Shown here one piece after another: positions 29,221 to 38,638 of a stretch of 64,000 bases of DNA. Numbering within the stretch: the stretch's first letter is position 1; each line of letters starts with the position of its first letter. Below the pieces are notes generated by a model. That model saw only the letters and a program-made list of their open reading frames with translations. It did not search any database and had not been told where the DNA came from. This stretch comes from Flectonema sp. DT1601 (taxonomy: Eukaryota; Euglenozoa; Diplonemea; Diplonemida; Diplonemidae): assembly GCA_964019425.1 (NCBI GenBank), contig OZ025797.1, positions 1,152,277 to 1,216,276 on the forward strand, given 5' to 3'. A program made the translations under genes and the position numbers.

Positions 29221-30554
29221 TAGCTTTTCTGCTGCAGATGCCTTGAAGGTACTTCGAAGCATCACTACTGAGCTACTTGAAGCTAATGTTGTCCCACTTG
29301 CCTTCTGTGCTGACAATGCAAAGAGCATGCAGAATGCCCTGAAGGAAGCAGCACTTCCAGTTAGTATGTATCTAAAAAAGCAAACATTACCTGCTGCCCA
29401 ACATTTTACAAACTAAGATTTAATAAACCATCACAGAGATGGAGAGTCTTGAAGAAGACACTGACAATGACAGTGCAGCATCTTGTGAAAGTGCAGGAGA
29501 AGAAGACCCAGAGGGCATTGACGCAGATGCTCTAGAGCAGATGCTTCAGGCTGCAGGGAAGGAGAAGCTCCTCACTATCAGATGTGCAGCACATTCATTG
29601 CAGCTGTTAATGAAGGATCTCATCAATGGTATCCCCCTCCTCTCAACGGCATACAATAAGGTGAAGGATCTGACAGAGGAGATGGCAACCCCCAAAAGGA
29701 AGGAGTTGTTCCTTGAGGTGCAGAAGGGTCGAAAGGGAAGCCCTTTGCAACTTAAACGCATAGGCAGTACCCGATGGAACACAGTATACGACTGCTGGGT
29801 TCGGGCAGTGAGACTCGAAGATCTCCTGCTGAAACGCAAGGGGAAACAACGCCTGGTTCCTTGCTGTGCAGCAGACATCGAGAAGATGAAAACTGCTGCA
29901 AAATTGGTGCAGCCAGTTGCATATGCAACTGATAACCTCCAGCGTGACTCGGCAGGGTTGCAGGATGTGCTGGGACAGCTGGAGTATGTGACACGGAAAT
30001 GGAAAGCAATAAGTGATCCAAAGGTATCAAAATTGGTAAGCAGTGCACTGCAGTCCCTGAACACCCGCATTGTGTCTAAGTTCAGTTTTGATGCTCTTAA
30101 GATGTTAAGGGCAATGCAGGGGATGGGTCTGAATGAGGAGCAGCAGAACCTGATGCAGCCTTACTTTGCAGGGTGGCTGGTAAGACATGGGTTCAGCACC
30201 ACCCTTATCTCTGAGTTGTCAACAGCTACAGTAGAGAGGCAAAAGAAAGCACATCAGAAGAAGGATGCAGCAATATTCTGGAGGGAAATTGGTAGCAAGG
30301 TTGTTCCCCACCTTACACAGTTCTACATGTCACTGTGTAGAATTGCTGCATCAGAGGCACATGTTGAACGGACATTCAAAGTGACATCCCGCCTACTGAC
30401 AAAGCAGCGATCAAGAATGGTTCACAGACATGTTGATGCTATGCTGCAAGTAGCGTGCAACATGTTTAAGGTGTGTGCTGCTGACCCAATAAGGAAGAAG
30501 ACAAAAAAAGCAGAAGGCCCTGCTGTGAAGAGGGTTAAAGACGAACTTTCCTAA
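29221..30554 (+). pseudogene. hAT transposase, C-terminal part
   Basis: Continues the transposase after the insertion. FSAADALKVLRSITTELL and PLAFCADNAKSMQNAL match the hAT core around the second catalytic Asp. A 73-bp intron (29364-29436, GTATGT to CATCACAG) then joins in frame to a 371-codon open stretch. That stretch ends in the hAT dimerisation region (AASEAHVERTFKVTSRLLTKQRS ... VDAMLQVACNM, with the usual E-R-x-F). This half is undamaged. It belongs to the element bounded at 19196 and 31126, but it is cut off from its N-terminal half and cannot make a complete protein. Confidence 0.85.
29364..29436 (+). other. Intron in hAT transposase (73 bp)
   Basis: The donor is GTATGT and the acceptor CCATCACAG. 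Removal joins ALPV to KMESLEED in frame. The donor matches that of RPL13A intron 1. Confidence 0.75.
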
Positions 30555-31200
30555 GTTTAATAATTCCTTTCTACCCTCTTCTAATAACTGATATCACATG
30601 TCTTTCTAGCTTGTATTTTACTACTTCTGTGGTATAATTATTTAGTGAATTTATGGATATCTCCTCCTTTTAGTGACATTTTTTTAATCCAGGTAGGGAA
30701 AATGTGTGTTAAGGCAAGTATAGCGAAAAATCATACTCAGTGTTGATTGTAATAAGTAATAATTTGCCTGTCATATCAAAAAAAAAACATATTTCTCTCC
30801 CAACAGTACACATAGTTGAATTATGAAATGTTATCTTTGTAGATACCAGGTTGCGCAAATATCGAAAAATCACGTCACTTAACAGCTTAAATGAGCCAAA
30901 AAACACACAAAAACCTGTAGTGGTGGATACTGGAAATATTATAATTGGTGTTTTTTTTTTTTTTCCACACTTTTTTTCCTCACAAAACCAAAAAAAATAT
31001 CAAAAAAGTACAGAAACATGCCAAAATTTAAAAAAAAATTTTTTTCAAAAAAAAGCTAAAAAAAGCTAGATAGCTTTAGCTCCAAAAAGCTTAGCTTTAG
31101 CTTTTAGCTTTTTGCACAAGTATGCAGTGCTCATATGTTCTGTTCCAGACGAGGAACCTCCCCACGTGGCATTCAAGACCACTAATGTTTTAGGTTTACC

Positions 31201-31791
31201 TTGGTAATTCTCGTGTTTAGGATCCATTATACTGCTCTCTCTATCTTTTTGTTAACTCATCGTTCTTATAAAAGGCTTATAGAAGGCCTGACGCCCACTA
31301 TCTCTTTTGAAGTTGGTGTCTTTCAAGGCTGCGTTTCCTCCCCGACCCTTTTTAATTTGGTATTCCAACTACTGCTCTTTTCCTTAGCAGTTCATCAACA
31401 GGAAGCCTACGAGTTTAACAATAAATCCCTCCAACTATTAGTTGCAGCTTTTGCTGATGATTTACAACTTACCACGTCATCAAAGGCGGGGGCAAAATTG
31501 CTAATCAAGTCGCTTGAACAGTTTCTTTCCTGGTCTCGTGGTATGAAAGCGAAACCCCAGAAATGCATTGCCCACAGCTTTGTACAAGGGAAACCAGCTA
31601 ACCCGGACCTGAAGATTAACAATGTTCCGATTACGAATCTCCAGGAAGCTGGAGAGTTCAAATACCTCGGGCGTTGGTTTGAGCCGAACGCCAAAGAACA
31701 GAAATTGCGAGAGCGCCTGACCACTTTTACCAGGAAATTTTTAAAAAAAGTCGACGCCTCCAAGGTGAGTAACGACACCTCCCGTTTGTGA
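31201..31791 (+). pseudogene. Non-LTR (LINE) reverse transcriptase fragment
   Basis: This is the middle of a LINE-type reverse transcriptase: GVFQGCVSSPTLFNLVF (the block before the active site), AAFADDLQL (the FADD active-site motif) and KCIAHSF ... FKYLGRWFE (the thumb-side block). Neither the endonuclease nor the start of the polymerase domain is found upstream. The frame closes at a stop shortly after. It is a 5'-truncated copy, as is common for LINE insertions, and it starts just outside the right end of the hAT element. Confidence 0.8.
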
Positions 31792-31799
31792 CTATGACG

Positions 31800-32690
31800 C
31801 GGGGGAGTCGGCGAGCAAAGACTCGCAAACTGTTTGTTTCTTCTGATCATTTCTTTTTTAAAACCAAATAGATCAACATGGTTGGATTGGTGCAGAGCGC
31901 AGGGCCACTTGGGGCGATAATACCAAGGTAAGACGCTTGTAGCTGCTGACACATGTCCAGATTTTATTACTTCACGGACACCAGCAGCGAATGGGTATGA
32001 AATCCAATTAGATTAAACAGTTTGCTTTCCTTTCTTTCTTTGCTGCCGATGCGCAGCTGTAGACAAAGAAGTCCAACTTCGATGTCATTTGTTTACTTAG
32101 GTAATAAAAACAAACCACATACAGCTACAGGATACTCACATCAGTTGGACCGATATCGATGCTTTCGTTGTCTTCCCTGGCATTGTTTTTCAACAACACT
32201 CGTTCTTTTTCATGTTCTGAAATACTTTGCTAACATTACAACACAATTCAAACAGGTCTTTCATTGCTTTATTTCCGCATTCTGTTTTGCCATGGGACGA
32301 TGGAAGTACTTCGATGGAGGCACCCATGGCAAAACGCTTTAGGGGCATCGGTGTTTGTAACCCTCTGAAGCTTCTCCTTCTGCAACTTCTGAGGGAGCAA
32401 CACTGTCTTTTCTGTCTTTTCCCTTGACTGTTTGGTGTCATCGGGGGTCATCTGTTGATGTAATGGAGTCTGAAGTTGTTTGTGAGACTCTGAAGGTGTG
32501 TCTGCTTGACGTTCTGGAGTGTCAAACAAGCATCTTCTATTTACATCGTTAGTCTCTTCATCTGGTATTGCTGTGCACTTCCCGTTCTCATTTGGAAAGT
32601 CTGCCGGGTGACTTGTGTCTAAGAAGCGATTCACGTTTCCTAGTATACCAATACCTGATCCAAGATCATCTACTTGTCTGCCCACAGGAC
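31800..32690. other. Repeat debris, nothing assigned
   Basis: No clear gene. A 138-codon minus-strand frame (32269-32685) is polar and Gln/Thr/Lys-rich but matches nothing I know and overlaps the pogo-like fragment region. T-rich tracts near 32030 and 32250. Confidence 0.35.
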
Positions 32691-32695
32691 CAAGA

Positions 32696-33310
32696 AAGGG
32701 TTTTGGTTTTTATCTTTTCCTCAGGAAGTAAAAACCACTTTTGCACAAGTAGTCTAACAAAGCGATATGTTGAAGAGGTTCTCCACTCAGTCCGCATTTC
32801 TGTAATTCATAAAAACAATCTAAGTGAGGACCAGTTCTTCTTGATAATTTTAGATAGGTTTAGTGGACAGATTCAAGAGGATATTGTTGGACTTCTTCTT
32901 TCTTGTGGCTCTGTTTCTGTCTATGTGCCAGCTGGACTGGAAAACTTCAGCCACTTGATGTTGCTGTATTCAGTGGTATGAAATTAAGACTAAGAGAGAA
33001 GTTTCTCAAATGGTACACGGTTAGCATCCAAGTGGATATGAGTACCACATCAATCGGGGACCAGCACTTTGCATGGGTTCTAGATGCTTATTTCAATACA
33101 CCACCTGATACTGTAAAAGTAGGGTTCAAAAAAGCAGGTGTTCTCATAGAACAACCAAACTTAGGTAGTTACTGAATCCAACAGTATTACCACTGATGAG
33201 CTTCAAAGTGTTACTGTTTTTAGTGAAAACTCAATCTTCAGCCTTGATGATGATAGTGAGTTCTTCTTGGAAGACAACCTTAACCCCCACAGAGATTGTC
33301 TTATCAGATG
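32696..33310 (+). pseudogene. pogo-like DDE transposase fragment
   Basis: Two frames together give part of a DDE_1 (pogo/Tigger) catalytic domain. FFLIILDRFSGQIQEDIVGLL (second Asp block) and VSVYVPAG lie in the first frame. TGKLQPLDVAVFSGMKLRLRE (the conserved TxxLQPLD block) lies in the second, from 32903. A frameshift near 32935 separates them. There is no helix-turn-helix DNA-binding domain upstream. A dead remnant. Confidence 0.7.
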
Positions 33311-33540
33311 AAGAAGTTGAGTTTCAAAGTGAAACACTTATTATTAAATAAGAATGCTATTTATTTCTCCCTATAAGAGCTTTTGTCTTTGATTCAACTA
33401 AATCGAACGGTGTCCACCTGCATGATCAACTTGACAATGGTAGCAACTTTGCCTTTGCTTTCAGGAAGATTAAAGAACTGAGATGCTGGTAAAGATATCA
33501 GTGTCAACAACATCTCAGACTGCGATCTACCGTCGGTTTC

Positions 33541-33774
33541 TTGGACTTGTTTGTCTCGAAATCGGAAATACTATCACTTGAAGCCCCCGCACTCTCAGAA
33601 GGTGATCATGAAATGGATAAATGCTGCGACTTTACAAAGGCAGAGATTGAAGCAGCGATCAAGAAATTGAAGACCCGCAAGGCTGCAGGATCTGATGGAG
33701 TTCACAATGAGATGATCAAAAACTTCTCTCCGACAACAGCGGAATACCTCCTGAGAATTATTAACACTTCCTAG
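33541..33774 (+). pseudogene. LINE reverse transcriptase N-terminal fragment
   Basis: 77 codons ending at a stop contain EIEAAIKKLKTRKAAGSDGV followed by HNEMIKNF. This is the first conserved block of non-LTR reverse transcriptases. The rest of the domain is missing. It comes from a different insertion than the fragment at 31201, since the domain order along the DNA is reversed. Confidence 0.7.
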
Positions 33775-34243
33775 GAAGACCGTATCTATGGCTCTTTTAG
33801 TTTTGTGGATTACTTCAGTAGTTTTTGTTCCAGGTTTACAATCATAAACTGATGACTTGAACAGAATCCAGACAGATGAATTCAGATTGGTGATGTCTTT
33901 TTTCCCCCTTTTTTCCCCTCTTTTTTTTTTCTGCCAAGAAAACACATACCTGTATAGTTTTTTGTCGGCTGGAATTGCATCTGATAAAACTGGTGGTCTT
34001 TAAAAGTGTAAGCCAGATACAAGTTGCCTAATCAAAAATTAATAACGCCGCTACAAACTATCAAGAATGTCAGGCGCACTTGTTGTTCTGGTCCAGGCAT
34101 GTTACATTTTTATTTTGTATCAGACCAGGTTTTCATTTCAAAAAAAAAAAAAAAAAAAAACGAAACAAAGCCTACATTATTATTGTTTGAAAAATGAAAA
34201 TTCTCTTATTGAAAACCTTATCTATTTAATTAGCAGGAAGCAG

Positions 34244-37200
34244 ATGGAAATATTGACGTGCCTGACAGGGATAATTGGTACACTGCTGGTCAGCTGTTGG
34301 TTGCTTGGAGATCAATTTAAGTTCATAATCTTCGATACAATGACTACAAACAGACCAGAGACGGCACCGAAATTAAGTCCGGGGTGTCGAAGTGAGGAAC
34401 TTACACCTAGTGCCACTGCAACAATAAGACAAAAGTTAGAAAAAGCAACGGAACTAATTCAAAGGAATGCATGCGAAGAGGCAGTCACATTACTTTCGAA
34501 GGCTTTGACAGATTTTCCAAATAATTTAAATTTATACTTAAAGCGATGTGATTGTTGGATAAGACGAAAGGAATACCACTGGGCACAACATGACATTGAG
34601 CAATGTTTATTAATTGATGTTGATAACGCTGAGGTATATAATATTCAAGGTGATATATATAGAGGCCAAAATAGGTTTTATGATGCTTACCATTCGTGGG
34701 CACATCCAAGTACCAAAAACCGAAATGACATAAAACAAAAACGTGATGAGTTACAATGCGCTGTTACAGGAGGTTCCTTGATGTCTGTTATTACAACGTC
34801 GATTGACAATGAGCTGCTTCGCGTACTTGAAAATCCCAAAGACTTAGATTTGCTCTCTCTTCCTGATATTCATAAAAAGTTAGATGACTGCGCTAACATC
34901 CTTTTAGTTGATGATGTAGCTCTTTGTAACAATATCGTATCATCACTTTTCCTAACTCACTCATACAACAAAGCCTGTTGCATAATGGCACAAGTAATAG
35001 CTTGGTTTCCACAGCATATGCCGCTGTTCAACTGGAAAAAAATGATCGATTGCATGGGACGATGCCTCTTTCAAGACTGGAGCATCCATGGTAGAAATGC
35101 AAAGTTCTGCGCAAATGCGCTGACAGTACTTGCAGCAGATGCGCAAGACGATGAAATACGCAGATATGCTGTAAAGACGTTGTTAATACCAATGTCGTTA
35201 TGGTTGACTGATAGTACCCCTGCACCAATTGAGCTACAAGACGATGATTTTGCGGTGTCGGGATGTTCATTTGTTCTGAGACGTCACTCAGCAATAAGTT
35301 GGTTGGAAATGTTGTTTGAGCCAATGAATTCTTTTACAGGTGACCCTCTTGGTTCTCATTATCACTTAATTGAACAAGAATTATTATTATTTCATGGTAA
35401 TCTATTTATGTTTAATCAATTACTTCATATAATGCATTCTGAAAAAGTAGTTTCACTAATCATCCCTGACATTGTATCACATGTTCGTGGGTTTACTGAT
35501 GTATTAGCCTTACCAAGTAATAAGAGTATATTGTTAGACACGGTTACCACATTCTCGTTTTTTATAACGTGTGCTGATGCAACGCCAGTGTTCTCAAGTG
35601 CTGTGTGTACTGGTTTGCTTACTATTTTGAAGACGAAAAATGTTTCGTCGACGCTAATCACATCTCAGCATGCGTCAGTGCCATTACTTGTTGTGTTGTC
35701 GAGGCTTGCGTGTTCTCATTCTCCAGCGTTGCATTTGTTAGAACACTTGGCGATGACGCATCCGGGTGTGGTTGATAGTATTAGAGCTTTAGCACAAGTC
35801 TTGGAGGTACCTCCCAAAGATTCAATTAAGGATTTCACAGATGATACCAAAGACTCTGCGTCTCAAGAAATCGATGAAACTCCTTCCACACCCTCCAGCA
35901 TCTCAGCCGATTCCATCTCTGACAGCGACGGGCCAGACATTTCCTGGGAGATGGTTTTAAAAGTAAATAATGACAATCGTGAAACATGTCTTCTTACGTA
36001 TTGCAGTGATCATTACCGACTACAGCCTGTCTCAGTCACTGATGATGACGATGTATTCATTCCTCTGGTGCTTACAGATGAAATAATACCACATCAAGAT
36101 AAGAGTAGTGTCAAAACAGACTCTCACAAGACTATTTCTAATTCAATTTCGGGAAACCTTCAACAAGTTCATGGCAGTGAAAATACTTTTGAAATCATCG
36201 GCGAGAACGGGAAAGTGCTACTCACGGTTCAACAGTGTGGACTGAACAAAGAGGGAACTCTTAGAACATTGTATTACCCAATTATATATAATAATGATAT
36301 TAAGGATTGCGTAGGTGGTCATGTTAAGCTAAACTTTGTACCAAAAAATAACTGGGTTTCAGAAGAGATATATGCAAAGACGGCACCCGATGGCATTACA
36401 CCCAGAATTGTGAAGAAAAAAAGTGAAATAACGAGGGACTTGGCTCAGGCTTGGTGCCTACGAGAGATGGTTTCTCGGATTACAGGAGTTGAAGATGAAG
36501 GACTGCAGGGACTAATGTTAAGAATGACTGTAGCTGATAAAAGAATATGGCTCACCAGACAGCTAAAACGACACCACCAAGACGGTGATAATATTGCTTT
36601 CGTGGAGTGTTCACGTAACGGTGATCAATTTAAGGAACTTCACAACCAATACAAAAATAAAATAGGGCTCGCCTCATCTGACATATGCAGTGAATTTGAA
36701 GTCCGTTTCAGAGAAGAAAACTCTGTTGGATCAGCTGTTGTAAGGGAGTGGATGGAGATTGTTGCCGCTTCGTATCGACAGTCTCAAAATCTGATTCCGC
36801 ATCCTAACAACGGATGTTATTTAATAGCTTCTGATACTTTATTTAGAAATCCTTGGTGGTCAGTTGATTTCGAAATGCTTGGTAGAATGCTTGGCCTTGC
36901 CTTCTACCATCAGGTTACCCTGGATCTACCATTAGATCCATCAATATGGATGATGGTATTACTGCCTGATGAATATCAATTCCCTTTTGATAGTGATGTT
37001 GATGATAATACAAAGTTACATAGTGACTTCAATAGACTGTTCCCAGATTGTGCTAAACATAATATAAAGTGGTTGATTGAAAATTCAGTGCAATTACTTG
37101 GTATAGATCTTACATTCACTGACTTAATTCCAAGTTCTGTGAAACAAGATCATAATGCTGAGCCAGTCACTGTTTCAATTAGCGATATATTATCCTGTAG

Positions 37201-37912
37201 TGGCTCTACACCATCTGATAGTAACGATGACTCAAGTAGTAGTAGCAGTAGTAGTAGCAGTACGAGTAACAGTGATACCACTTCTGGACCAGCTCCCATC
37301 TCAGTAGAGTTAACTCCTGGTGGAGAATCTATTCTGGTGACGGATGATAACAAAGAAGATTATGTTTTGTTGCTTCAAAAGTGGCGTCTTTGCACTGGAG
37401 TAACTCGACAGGTGGCGAGTCTCAAGAAGGGAATTTCAAAAGTAATCCCTCCATCACTGATGGCTGACATTAAGAAGATGTTGACACCATCAGAACTAGG
37501 ACTGCTGCTGAGTGGAATGCAAACTATTGAGATACCTGACTGGAAGGCCAACAGCAACTACGTTGGATTCCCAGATGGTGGTGAAACACCTGTCATAAAG
37601 TGGTTTTGGGAAGTAATGGAGAACTGGAACTCAGAAGGTAACACAGACCGCTTACAGTCGGCTCTACAATTCGCAACCGGATCCCGACGTGTTCCTGTTG
37701 GCGGATTCGCCTGTCTGGTTGGTCACAACGGAGGTCAGCATCAGTTCACTTTATCTAACGCGAAACACATGTCGGTGACTTCCTTACCCAGAGCGCAGGC
37801 GTGCATCTGTACCGTTGACTTACCCCCGTGGGAATCGAGAGAGGTGGCAGTGGAGAAGTTGACACTCGCTTTTGATAACAGAAATCTCAGATTTGAGGAA
37901 GGCTTCAACTAA
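34244..37912 (+). CDS. HECT-type E3 ubiquitin ligase with TPR-like repeats
   Basis: 1222 residues from the first ATG after an AATTAGCAG acceptor (AG at 34235-34236). An alternative start at 34340 (MTTNRPE) would drop a hydrophobic N-terminal stretch (ILTCLTGIIGTLLVSCWLLG) that could be a membrane anchor. Sequence upstream of 34244 is A-rich and probably untranslated. Residues about 65-165 form TPR-like helical pairs. The middle is helical with an acidic Ser-rich linker. The HECT domain occupies roughly the last 370 residues: FRNPWWSVDFEMLGRMLGLAF (N-lobe), ATGSRRVPVGGF, and LPRAQACICTVDLPPWES, with catalytic Cys1187 35 residues from the end. A poly-Ser insertion sits between the lobes. It would transfer ubiquitin from an E2 through the Cys. 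The substrate is unknown. Confidence 0.9.
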   Translation: MEILTCLTGIIGTLLVSCWLLGDQFKFIIFDTMTTNRPETAPKLSPGCRSEELTPSATATIRQKLEKATELIQRNACEEAVTLLSKALTDFPNNLNLYLKRCDCWIRRKEYHWAQHDIEQCLLIDVDNAEVYNIQGDIYRGQNRFYDAYHSWAHPSTKNRNDIKQKRDELQCAVTGGSLMSVITTSIDNELLRVLENPKDLDLLSLPDIHKKLDDCANILLVDDVALCNNIVSSLFLTHSYNKACCIMAQVIAWFPQHMPLFNWKKMIDCMGRCLFQDWSIHGRNAKFCANALTVLAADAQDDEIRRYAVKTLLIPMSLWLTDSTPAPIELQDDDFAVSGCSFVLRRHSAISWLEMLFEPMNSFTGDPLGSHYHLIEQELLLFHGNLFMFNQLLHIMHSEKVVSLIIPDIVSHVRGFTDVLALPSNKSILLDTVTTFSFFITCADATPVFSSAVCTGLLTILKTKNVSSTLITSQHASVPLLVVLSRLACSHSPALHLLEHLAMTHPGVVDSIRALAQVLEVPPKDSIKDFTDDTKDSASQEIDETPSTPSSISADSISDSDGPDISWEMVLKVNNDNRETCLLTYCSDHYRLQPVSVTDDDDVFIPLVLTDEIIPHQDKSSVKTDSHKTISNSISGNLQQVHGSENTFEIIGENGKVLLTVQQCGLNKEGTLRTLYYPIIYNNDIKDCVGGHVKLNFVPKNNWVSEEIYAKTAPDGITPRIVKKKSEITRDLAQAWCLREMVSRITGVEDEGLQGLMLRMTVADKRIWLTRQLKRHHQDGDNIAFVECSRNGDQFKELHNQYKNKIGLASSDICSEFEVRFREENSVGSAVVREWMEIVAASYRQSQNLIPHPNNGCYLIASDTLFRNPWWSVDFEMLGRMLGLAFYHQVTLDLPLDPSIWMMVLLPDEYQFPFDSDVDDNTKLHSDFNRLFPDCAKHNIKWLIENSVQLLGIDLTFTDLIPSSVKQDHNAEPVTVSISDILSCSGSTPSDSNDDSSSSSSSSSSTSNSDTTSGPAPISVELTPGGESILVTDDNKEDYVLLLQKWRLCTGVTRQVASLKKGISKVIPPSLMADIKKMLTPSELGLLLSGMQTIEIPDWKANSNYVGFPDGGETPVIKWFWEVMENWNSEGNTDRLQSALQFATGSRRVPVGGFACLVGHNGGQHQFTLSNAKHMSVTSLPRAQACICTVDLPPWESREVAVEKLTLAFDNRNLRFEEGFN

Positions 37913-38625
37913 GAAACCATATTGAAATGTGAAGGATTCCTTATCCTGATGGCTACCTGTTTATATTATTAAGAACTTTCTTATTGTAGTTGGAGAGCTG
38001 GTGTTACAGTCTTATTTAATTTATCTGTTTACTAACTCCTTCATTGTTCTGATAAAATGGTCGAACGTTGAAAAGTTGAATTCGTCACCTTCTCAATAGT
38101 CAGCACGAACTGGATGTTATTTTTGATGTTACGATTTTAGTTGCCGATTTCATTTTTTTTTTTTTTCGATTACTCTTTTGCGCATCTTTTCTTATTTCCC
38201 CCGTTCAATTTCTTTGTTTACAACAAAGTGCGCCAAGAACAGCTGACCTACAGGATGCCTACTCGTTGTTTTTGTGTAGACGTTGGTTGCATTTTCGTAT
38301 TTGTTTTTTGCGGTTAGTTTTTTTTTTAAAAATTTATTTTTCATTGTTTTTTTTTTGTTATTCCAGAAAGAGATAACAAACTTTTTCCTCATTTAGCCAT
38401 TTCTATAACAATGATAAACAAAAGAGTCCAAAGAAAAAAATTGTTCTTTTCTGAGTGTTTGTATTCTCAGAGAACAATAAAGTGGATTTATCTATTCAAA
38501 AGACTTCTTCACAATACAAGTATTAATTTACTGCCTTGGGTTGTTTACCTCAAGTGAGATCAAAAAGTGATCTCCACTTCGATATCCTCACAGTGATGTT
38601 ACTAATTCTTATTATTATTTTACAG
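37913..38625. other. Intergenic, nothing recognised
   Basis: T-rich 3' flank of the HECT gene, then the TTATTTTACAG acceptor of the next gene (AG at 38624-38625). No additional gene or RNA seen. Confidence 0.4.
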
Positions 38626-38638
38626 CACTTAATAAAAT

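Larger units (their letters stand above)
19196..31126 (+). mobile_element. hAT transposon, disrupted by nested insertions
   Basis: The termini are inverted repeats. TTGCATACTTGTGCAAAAAG at the left matches the complement of the right end (CTTTTTGCACAAGTATGCA). Similarity runs on for roughly 100 bp through AGCT-rich and T-rich subterminal sequence. The interior carries a hAT-type transposase gene in two pieces (19785-21366 and 29221-30554). Removing the ~7.85 kb between them leaves about 4.1 kb, a normal size for an autonomous hAT. I could not find a convincing 8-bp target duplication, so the flanks have changed or the exact ends differ by a few bases. Confidence 0.8.

Noticed and set aside
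19185-31137. 8-bp target duplication of the hAT element
   Set aside because: Flanking octamers (about GATGGTAC and CTCATATG) do not match at any reasonable end placement.
31407-31952. Minus-strand 181-codon frame
   Set aside because: Antisense of the LINE reverse transcriptase fragment.
32269-32685. Polar 138-codon minus-strand frame
   Set aside because: Composition is protein-like but nothing else supports it, and it lies in repeat debris. Left unassigned.
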